Below, in pieces: positions 57,824 to 64,000 of a stretch of 64,000 nt of DNA. The stretch is taken from NCBI RefSeq assembly GCF_902150045.1, contig NZ_CABFVU010000001.1, forward strand, positions 1,736,001-1,800,000, in the 5' to 3' direction. Below the pieces are notes generated by a model, which did not search any database, was not told the origin of the DNA, and saw only the letters and a program-made list of their open reading frames with translations. Both the position numbers and the translations under genes were made by a program. This DNA is from Chitinophaga polysaccharea (lineage in GTDB: Bacteria > Bacteroidota > Bacteroidia > Chitinophagales > Chitinophagaceae). Positions within the stretch are counted from its first letter, which is position 1, and each line of letters starts with the position of its first letter.

Positions 57824-58330
57824 TTATTCTTCATCGTCCCTTTGTCTGCCGCCATGCAACTGAAGCCACTGGCGGAGATAGCGGAACGACAGCACAATAT
57901 TCAGCACAAATAAACTTCCCATCACCAGCAGGAAAACGCCGATAGGCCCTACCATGGTTTGTTTAATTGTTTCTTGTTGATCCGCTGGTAAATTCCCGAT
58001 CTCTGCTTTCATCTGCTCAGGGGAAACCAGTAAAATAGTAAGCCCCGATAAAATGATCAGGATAGAAAATACCAGGCCTATTGTACCCATAAATCTCATG
58101 CCACCCGGCGTACTTTCTTTCAGCGGTATTTCCGGCAACAGCAGGCTCCGCTGAAGATATAACGATAAAACGCTATGGATAAAACAGGCGCCCATCGATA
58201 ATAGGGAAATAATACTTCCAAAGTTCGTTCCCAGGAAAAGTATGCTGGATAAGAGCATGAACGTGAAAATGCCGGATATCATTAATGCTGCTGCCGTAGT
58301 AACCCTGTACAATTTAAACCTGAAATCCAT
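57824..58330 (-). CDS. Four-helix membrane protein of unknown function
   Basis: A 168-residue protein with four predicted transmembrane segments (about 12-32, 36-58, 80-102 and 128-150) and a short periplasmic or cytoplasmic loop with MKAEIGNLPADQQETIKQT between segments 3 and 4. The C terminus is polar and acidic (GGRQRDDEE). I recognise no family. It heads an apparent three-gene operon with truncated hemoglobin and rarA. Confidence 0.75.
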   Translation of the reverse strand: MDFRFKLYRVTTAAALMISGIFTFMLLSSILFLGTNFGSIISLLSMGACFIHSVLSLYLQRSLLLPEIPLKESTPGGMRFMGTIGLVFSILIILSGLTILLVSPEQMKAEIGNLPADQQETIKQTMVGPIGVFLLVMGSLFVLNIVLSFRYLRQWLQLHGGRQRDDEE

Positions 58331-58352
58331 TTATATGTTAATTTACGTAACA

Positions 58353-58360
58353 CAAACCTA
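58353..58360 (-). promoter_or_regulatory. Candidate -7 box of the hemoglobin-rarA operon
   Basis: On the minus strand TAGGTTTG matches TAnnTTTG and lies 22 bp upstream of the ATG at 58330. Confidence 0.4.
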
Positions 58361-58488
58361 CCTAATTATTCAGAGATTCCGGGATTTGATCAGCAACTGC
58401 CATCATGGCCGGGATTGCCGTTCATAAAATTCCTTTCATGCAACCTGACCCGTTTTCCATAACTTAGGCTACTAAACCTGTTTTAAAT

Positions 58489-60549
58489 ATGAACAAATCC
58501 AATGCGGTAAAACTACCGTTGCTGGCTGCCATGGTTACATTTGCAGCCTGCAATTCCAACAGTTCCTCGCAGCAGGCGGAAACGGCCGACACCACGAAGG
58601 TGCCCGCTTTCAACCTGGCTGATATCGACTCTTCCTACAAAGCCTGTGATGATTTTGACAATTATGTAAACGGAAGCTGGAAAAAGAACAACCCTATTCC
58701 TTCTACAGAAAGCCGCTGGGGCGCATTTAACGTACTCGATAAAGAAAACAAGGAAGTACGCCTCAAAGGGATCATTGCCGAAATTACCAGCAAAACAGAC
58801 CTGAAAAAAGGCACAGAAGAACAACAGATCGCCGACTACTACACCTCATTCCTGGATACCGCTACCATTGAGCAACGTGGTATCACCCCGCTGCAACCCT
58901 ATCTGGATAAGATTGCAGGCATCAAAACACTGGCCGACTGGGCCAGCGTAACCGGTGAGCTCCAGAAGATCGGAGTATCTACCTTTACCGGTTTCGGCGC
59001 TGATGCAGATGCCAAAAACAGCAAAATGAATGTGCTTTACCAGGGACAGGGCGGCCTGAGTCTTGGTGAAAAAAGCTATTATGAAAGACAGGATTCCGCT
59101 ACTAAAAATGTACGCAGCGAATTTGTTGGTCATGTCGACAAAATGTTTAAACTGGCTGGTTTCCCTGAAACCAATGCAGGTGAAACCATCCTCGGCTTTG
59201 AAACCAGGCTCGCCGCCATCCAGCTCAGTAATGTAGAGCTTCGCGACCCTGTTAAAACCTATAACAGGGCTGCTTTTTCCGAACTGAAAACACTGGCTCC
59301 TGATTTCGATTGGGACAACTTCGCCGCTAAACAGGATATCAAAACCGATACCCTCGTACTCCAGAACAAAGCTTATCTCACCAAAGCCAACGGGCTGCTG
59401 AAAGCTACTCCGCTTGAAACACTGAAAACATACACCAAATGGCAACTGCTCAGCCAGTTTGCCAGCTACCTGCCTGCCAGCTTCGATAATGAAGACTTTC
59501 ACTTCTTCGGTACGGTAATGACAGGTAAAAAATCCCAGAAAACCCGGCCGGAACGTGCTATCCGTTCTACCGACGGGAAAATGGGCATGCCGCTGGGCAA
59601 ACTCTTTGCCAAGAAATACTTCCCGGAAAGCAGCAAACAGAAAGTATCTGAAATGATCGAAAATGTGCGCAAAGTTTATGGAGAAAGAATCGATAAGCTC
59701 ACCTGGATGGGCGATTCTACCAAACAAATGGCACACAAAAAACTCGCTTCCTTTACCTACAAAATCGGCTACCCCGATAAATGGAAAGACTATTCTTCCA
59801 TTAACATAGAAAAAGGAAAACTGGTGGAAAACGTAATAGCTGCCAGCTTATACGTGCACAAAGAAAATGTAGATAAGATAGGTAAACCGGTAGATAAAAG
59901 CGAATGGGGCATGACACCACAAACCGTGAACGCCTACTATAACCCGTTAAATAACGAAGTAGTATTCCCTGCCGGTATCCTGCAACCGCCTTTTTACAAC
60001 CCTAACGCAGATGATGCCATTAACTATGGCGGCATCATTGCAGTTATCGGTCACGAATTTACACATGGTTTCGACGACCAGGGTTCCCAGTTCGATGCAG
60101 AGGGTAACCTGAAGAACTGGTGGACAGAAGCCGACCGCAAAAATTTCGACAAGCTCACTAAACGCTATATCGACTACTTCAACGGCCTTGAAGCATTACC
60201 TGGTTTCAAAATCAATGGTGCATTAACCATTGGTGAAAACGTAGCCGACCTCGGTGGTTTAACACTGGCCTATCATGCCCTGGTAAAATCATTTGAAGGT
60301 AAAGGTGAGCCCAAACCTATTGATGGCTTTACCTGGCAGCAACGTTTCTTCCTGGGCTGGGCACAGGTATGGCATGGCAACATCACAGATGCCGCTTTGC
60401 GCAACCAGATCCAGACAGACCCGCACTCACCTGCAAGATTCCGCATTAACGGACCGCTGCCTCACCTGGCTGAATTCCAGGCTGCATGGGGCTGCGCTCC
60501 GGGCAGTAAAATGGTATTGCCGGAAACTGAGCGTGTAGTGATCTGGTAA
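58489..60549 (+). CDS. pepO: M13 family zinc metallopeptidase, lipoprotein
   Basis: A 686-residue neprilysin/PepO-type endopeptidase with a lipoprotein signal (lipobox TFAAC near residue 21). The zinc site is H522-E523-x-x-H526 in VIGHEFTHGFDD, and the third ligand is E583 in GENVADLGGL, both canonical. PFYNPNADDAINYGG and the terminal NGPLPHLAEFQAAWGCAPGS are also family hallmarks. It cleaves oligopeptides, probably at the periplasmic face or the cell surface. A strong terminator follows, so it is monocistronic. Confidence 0.95.
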   Translation: MNKSNAVKLPLLAAMVTFAACNSNSSSQQAETADTTKVPAFNLADIDSSYKACDDFDNYVNGSWKKNNPIPSTESRWGAFNVLDKENKEVRLKGIIAEITSKTDLKKGTEEQQIADYYTSFLDTATIEQRGITPLQPYLDKIAGIKTLADWASVTGELQKIGVSTFTGFGADADAKNSKMNVLYQGQGGLSLGEKSYYERQDSATKNVRSEFVGHVDKMFKLAGFPETNAGETILGFETRLAAIQLSNVELRDPVKTYNRAAFSELKTLAPDFDWDNFAAKQDIKTDTLVLQNKAYLTKANGLLKATPLETLKTYTKWQLLSQFASYLPASFDNEDFHFFGTVMTGKKSQKTRPERAIRSTDGKMGMPLGKLFAKKYFPESSKQKVSEMIENVRKVYGERIDKLTWMGDSTKQMAHKKLASFTYKIGYPDKWKDYSSINIEKGKLVENVIAASLYVHKENVDKIGKPVDKSEWGMTPQTVNAYYNPLNNEVVFPAGILQPPFYNPNADDAINYGGIIAVIGHEFTHGFDDQGSQFDAEGNLKNWWTEADRKNFDKLTKRYIDYFNGLEALPGFKINGALTIGENVADLGGLTLAYHALVKSFEGKGEPKPIDGFTWQQRFFLGWAQVWHGNITDAALRNQIQTDPHSPARFRINGPLPHLAEFQAAWGCAPGSKMVLPETERVVIW

Positions 60550-60572
60550 TAATTTTAACAGTAACTTATACT

Positions 60573-60631
60573 GAATTACGGATTTGCTGAAAGATGAATA
60601 ACCTGCCCATCTTCCAACAAATCCGTAATTC
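60573..60631 (+). terminator. Terminator of the M13 peptidase gene
   Basis: Arms 60573-60596 and 60608-60631 pair over 24 nt with two mismatches, followed by TTTTTT. It is 24 bp past the stop. Confidence 0.85.
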
Positions 60632-60664
60632 TTTTTTATCTATACCTTCGTTAAAAACTTACAT

Positions 60665-60940
60665 ATGAAATACATATTCTTTGCCTGTAGCACCCTGGTC
60701 CTGTTTGCCTGCGCACAAAAGCAGCAACCCGCAGAAAATACTACCGCTCCTGCGGCCACCGAAGCGCCTGTGACGACAGTAAACAATAAGCTCCCGGACC
60801 CCGTTTGTGAAATGCCCTACGACACCAGTTATAAAGAATGGGCTGTGTATAAAACAGATACCCTCCATTTCTGCTCCGCTACCTGTAAAAATGTGTTTGA
60901 AAAAGCGCCGGAAAAATATATGGCTAAACTTGGAAGATAA
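60665..60940 (+). CDS. Small YHS-domain lipoprotein
   Basis: A 91-residue predicted lipoprotein (lipobox LVLFAC at about residue 16) with an Ala/Thr/Pro-rich linker and a C-terminal YHS domain: PDPVCEMPYDTSY, then LHFCSATCKNVFEKAPEKYM. YHS domains bind metals, often copper, and occur on P-type ATPases and metal-handling proteins. Cysteines in VCEMP and FCSATC offer ligands. It stands alone between two terminators, next to the M13 peptidase but not in its operon. Confidence 0.87.
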   Translation: MKYIFFACSTLVLFACAQKQQPAENTTAPAATEAPVTTVNNKLPDPVCEMPYDTSYKEWAVYKTDTLHFCSATCKNVFEKAPEKYMAKLGR

Positions 60941-60947
60941 TAAAATA

Positions 60948-60974
60948 GCCGCCCTGGGTAAAAACCCGGGCGGC
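60948..60974. terminator. Terminator between convergent genes
   Basis: A GCCGCCC/GGGCGGC stem extended by GGGT/ACCC with one bulged T and an A-rich loop, between the YHS gene and the minus-strand lipoprotein gene. Confidence 0.75.
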
Positions 60975-61007
60975 CTAAGATTACAGTTTATGAAATTTAA
61001 ATAAATA

Positions 61008-62432
61008 CTACTTGTTCACAAATTTGGTCCAGCCTTTAAACCAGGTATCACCTGCAGCTGCTGCACCAACATAGGTAGTAGTTGTAAAGGCACCACCACC
61101 TAATTTTGCGCTACTGAAATCCGCACCGGCCAGCAAGGGAGAACCAGTTGCAGGAGTTGGATCAAAAGTAGTGTAACCTGTATTGGTCAGTTTTACATCG
61201 GCAATAGCAGCCAGTGTTTGATTGGCAAATGCTGCAGTACTGAACCAGGTCTGTGAATTAAACGTTGCGGTGCCAGGAGCTACTACCAGCGGGCAACCTG
61301 CAATCGTGTTATTTTTATACTCAAGTGCATTGGAAGTTGCGCTGGCTTCTGTCAGTGCACCATCCAGGAACAAGCCAACAGGCCATCCTACAAATACAGA
61401 GTTGAATATCGATATTTTACTGTTCCTTCTGATATGCGCACCTCTTTTGTAAGGAGCTGCAGTAGTAGCTGCAGTAGCATTAGCATAAGGACCAACGATG
61501 GTCATATTGCTGAAGATAGCGGAAGTCTGCGGAGTTTTGGTAGTACCATCTGCATCGTTATCAGACTCGAATCCGTTGGAAGCACCGCTTGGACCAAAAT
61601 CAGCGATCGCTGCGTCACGCAGTACCAGGCCAAACTGGATCTTTCCGGAGAAACCGTTATCTGTATCGAAATCATCGTCGGTAGCACGATAAGAGATCAG
61701 GTGTTTGCAGTTCACTGTACCACCAAACCATTCAAAAGAATCATCACCTGAATAGCTTACCTGAACATAGTCAACGGTTGTACCGGAACCAACGCTGCCA
61801 AAAGTGACACCATTGATCTCATCGTTTACCGCGAAAGCAATACCAGGATATTCTATCCTTACATATTTCAATATACCTGAATTATCATCGGCCTTGGTTC
61901 CGCCATGTAAACCGTAACCGGTAGCAGTTTCATTTACACCACCTTCAACGGCCTGTAAACCGGCAACACCATCTTTAGCGCCATTGTTTGGTGCGTTACC
62001 CAGCAGGATAAGACCACCCCAGTCGCCGCTGTTAGGCGTAGCCTGGTTTGACGTAAACACGATCGGAGCAGCAGCTGTACCCTGTGCATCAATCTTACCA
62101 TTCCTGGTAATGATCAGCGCACCTTTATTTGGCGACTTAGATCCTTTAATGGTAACACCTGGCTCTATTTTAATAGTTGCACCATTCAATACAAAAGTGA
62201 AATCAGTCAGCAGGTAAGTTTTACCGGTTTTCAAAACAGTGTTGGTTGTGATCTGTTTTGGCAGTGTTTCAGGCGCTTCCTTAAACTCACTGTTATTGCT
62301 GGTTCTTTCAATTGTAGCTTTCGTCATGTCTACATTCTGCGTTGGCGGCGGAGTTGTAGGATCATCGTCTTTACCACAGGATGAAGCCATGATCACAGCT
62401 AAGAACATTACAGGAAACAGAATTTTTTTCAT
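61008..62432 (-). CDS. Surface lipoprotein with beta-helix-like repeats
   Basis: A 474-residue lipoprotein (lipobox MASSC, followed by GKDDDP, a K/D-rich sequence typical of Bacteroidota surface-export signals). The body shows beta-helix features: KTYLLTDFTFVLNGATIKIE, PGVTIKG, GALIITRNGKIDAQGTAAAP and turns rich in Gly and Asn, with DDSFEWFGGTVNCKHL in the middle. Proteins of this kind are often encoded immediately downstream of a TonB-dependent receptor, as here (67 bp). It may be a surface binding partner of that receptor. No enzymatic motif was found. Confidence 0.8.
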   Translation of the reverse strand: MKKILFPVMFLAVIMASSCGKDDDPTTPPPTQNVDMTKATIERTSNNSEFKEAPETLPKQITTNTVLKTGKTYLLTDFTFVLNGATIKIEPGVTIKGSKSPNKGALIITRNGKIDAQGTAAAPIVFTSNQATPNSGDWGGLILLGNAPNNGAKDGVAGLQAVEGGVNETATGYGLHGGTKADDNSGILKYVRIEYPGIAFAVNDEINGVTFGSVGSGTTVDYVQVSYSGDDSFEWFGGTVNCKHLISYRATDDDFDTDNGFSGKIQFGLVLRDAAIADFGPSGASNGFESDNDADGTTKTPQTSAIFSNMTIVGPYANATAATTAAPYKRGAHIRRNSKISIFNSVFVGWPVGLFLDGALTEASATSNALEYKNNTIAGCPLVVAPGTATFNSQTWFSTAAFANQTLAAIADVKLTNTGYTTFDPTPATGSPLLAGADFSSAKLGGGAFTTTTYVGAAAAGDTWFKGWTKFVNK

Positions 62433-62499
62433 GTCAGATGGATTGAAATTAAATGCAGTTTTTAAAATCTATTATTCCTTATTATTAATCCTCTCTTTA

Positions 62500-64000
62500 T
62501 CAGAATTTGTAAGAGAAAGAAAGATTCACGTTAGTGCCACCTTTGGTACTTATTCTCAGAAAGTCTGATGTTTTATCATACTTGCCATTGTCGTTGTTGT
62601 CCTGGTAGAAGTTGGCCGACTGGTTCAGGATATCGCTAACAGTCAGCTTAATTTCTCCTTTACGGAAAACTTTTTGAGACACCATGAAGTCCAGTAAGGA
62701 TCTTGGCGCTTCATATACATCGGGTTCGGTGTCGTTACCTACAATGAAAATTCTTCTGCCAATGCGGTTAAACAATACGTTTGCTACAGTACCGGTGCTT
62801 TCTTTTTCAAACTGTAATCCAACATTCACTACGTAGGGCGATTGGCCCTGCATAGGCCGGTCTTTCAGCACCTTATCCTTTTCAAAGGAAACTTTATTAT
62901 AGATATAGGCAACATTGGAAAACACGGTAAATGAGTGCCAGAATGCAGCATTATTTGGATTGAGGAAATCAAGATTCTTCCTGAACTCCAGTTCCGCCCC
63001 GGCACTGTTGGCCTTTGGAGCGTTCAGATAGGTTAATCCTACAGAACCCGCGCCACTGTTATAGAATCTTTCAATAGGAGAATCAAAGTGCTTATAAAAA
63101 CCTGCAATGGTTAATACCTCACCGGAGCGGGGATACAGCTCATAGCGCAAATCCACGTTGGTCACTTTGCTTCTTTTCAGGTTGGAGTTACCTGATTCAG
63201 TGGCCATCAGGTCAAAGTTGTAGAAGGCAAACGGTGCCTGTTCACGAAACTCTGGCCGGATAACGGTCTGGGATGCACTGAAGCGGATATTGGTTTTGGC
63301 ATTCAGCAGGTAAGTAAGGTTCAAAGAGGGCAGGATGTCTGTTACTGTAGTTTTGTTATTCTGCGGTCCATTCTGATTATACTTTATTGACTGGTCAAAA
63401 TTTTCCACTCTTACCCCCCATACCAGGCGCCAGTTGTCATAAATACTGTTGTCGAATTGCAGGTACCCTGCATTGAGCAAACCTTTGGCGCCATAAGCAT
63501 CCGGTGTATTGGTAATTTCATCCATCCGCAATAAGCGGTCGGTAAAATTCTCAGGCGCAAATATTTTATCAGGGGTCAAACGCACCAGGTCATGTGCATA
63601 AGGATCGCTGGCGTCAAAAAGAGTATAACCCAACGCCCGTGGGGTGAAGCTGCGTTCCTTGCTCTGAACCAGGTAACCTGCTTTTATCTGTTGTTGCCGG
63701 CCTCCGATCTTTACAAACCTGCTCAGATCCAGAATACCACCGTAAATATTATCATTCAGTTTGGAATAGAAACGGCCGGAACCGGTAAGGGTAGCGGAGC
63801 CACCGGAGGATATATTGGCATAGAAATCGTCCTTGCCGGCACTGCTGTTATAACCTAAGCGGCGCAGATCCGGTATGTCCTGTTTCATATTGGTGTAACT
63901 GCCGTTCCATTTGATTTTCACTTTCGCCTTTTCCCAGAAATGCTCACCGGATAACTGTGAAGTGTAAATGCGGTTGCTGTTGAAGCCCAGCTCATAAGCG
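62500..64000 (-). CDS. TonB-dependent receptor, C-terminal part (5' end outside the window)
   Basis: The open frame continues to the window edge without a start (reading AYELGFNSNRIYTSQLSGEH at the edge), so at least 500 residues of a longer outer-membrane receptor are visible. Alternating aromatic beta-strands such as LTYLLNAKTNIRFSASQTV, DLRYELYPRSGEVLTIAGF and the final GGTNVNLSFSYKF with a C-terminal phenylalanine are typical of barrels. The TonB plug and any carboxypeptidase-like domain lie outside. The neighbouring lipoprotein may work with it. The substrate is unknown. Confidence 0.88.
   Translation of the reverse strand, partial: AYELGFNSNRIYTSQLSGEHFWEKAKVKIKWNGSYTNMKQDIPDLRRLGYNSSAGKDDFYANISSGGSATLTGSGRFYSKLNDNIYGGILDLSRFVKIGGRQQQIKAGYLVQSKERSFTPRALGYTLFDASDPYAHDLVRLTPDKIFAPENFTDRLLRMDEITNTPDAYGAKGLLNAGYLQFDNSIYDNWRLVWGVRVENFDQSIKYNQNGPQNNKTTVTDILPSLNLTYLLNAKTNIRFSASQTVIRPEFREQAPFAFYNFDLMATESGNSNLKRSKVTNVDLRYELYPRSGEVLTIAGFYKHFDSPIERFYNSGAGSVGLTYLNAPKANSAGAELEFRKNLDFLNPNNAAFWHSFTVFSNVAYIYNKVSFEKDKVLKDRPMQGQSPYVVNVGLQFEKESTGTVANVLFNRIGRRIFIVGNDTEPDVYEAPRSLLDFMVSQKVFRKGEIKLTVSDILNQSANFYQDNNDNGKYDKTSDFLRISTKGGTNVNLSFSYKF

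Overview
The window looks like a chromosomal segment of a Bacteroidota bacterium, most likely Chitinophagaceae (Chitinophaga-like). The evidence is a SusC/SusD pair whose SusC carries an N-terminal STN domain, an adjacent FecI-type sigma factor and FecR anti-sigma factor, many lipoproteins with Bacteroidota-style lipoboxes, a bacterial alpha-2-macroglobulin near PBP1C, near absence of Shine-Dalgarno sequences, and -7 promoter boxes of the TAnnTTTG type. The genus is inference; there is no rRNA or marker phylogeny here.

Layout. 1-3.5 kb: the 5' end of deoC and a complete secA, both on the minus strand, then about 1.2 kb with no convincing gene. 4.7-13.8 kb: seven plus-strand genes forming a sugar oxidation locus: MFS importer, Gfo/Idh/MocA oxidoreductase, xylose-isomerase-like TIM-barrel protein, lipoprotein cytochrome c, secreted DUF1080 (3-keto-disaccharide hydrolase family), ThuA protein, and an 1136-residue ThuA/PQQ-dehydrogenase-like/PKD/cytochrome c/CBM-like fusion lipoprotein. 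13.8-20.7 kb: minus-strand GNAT gene, two GH92 genes and a LacI-family regulator. 21-30.3 kb: mostly housekeeping (desaturase, FabF, UvrA, a DUF6452/DUF6048-like envelope pair, ElaA-like GNAT, ModF-like ATPase). 30.6-40.2 kb: alpha-2-macroglobulin and PbpC, separated by an opposite-strand alpha/beta hydrolase. 40.2-56.1 kb: a complete polysaccharide utilization locus. The minus-strand operon runs SusC, SusD, secreted FAD oxidoreductase, GxGYxYP protein, MFS, second FAD oxidoreductase with a golvesin-type C-terminal domain, and GH92; the ECF sigma and FecR genes diverge from it. 56.1-64 kb: RarA, group III truncated hemoglobin, a small membrane protein, an M13 peptidase, a YHS lipoprotein, a beta-helix-like surface lipoprotein and the 3' part of a TonB-dependent receptor.

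Working together. The window holds two carbohydrate systems. One apparently oxidises glycosides and cleaves them as 3-keto sugars, passing electrons to c-type cytochromes. The other is a classic sensor-regulated SusCD locus with alpha-mannosidase-family and oxidoreductase enzymes. A second GH92 pair sits next to a LacI regulator.

The most unusual non-coding signal is a family of three very long inverted repeats (arms of 41, 79 and 56 nt) at about 17.0, 23.8 and 30.4 kb. Their arms are built from imperfect 9-bp units (consensus CTGATTACG). Within each copy the two arms match almost perfectly, but sequence differs between copies, and the two larger copies share an inner GGGAGAT hairpin. I know of no named family with this description. 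I consider it the best candidate for something undescribed in the window.
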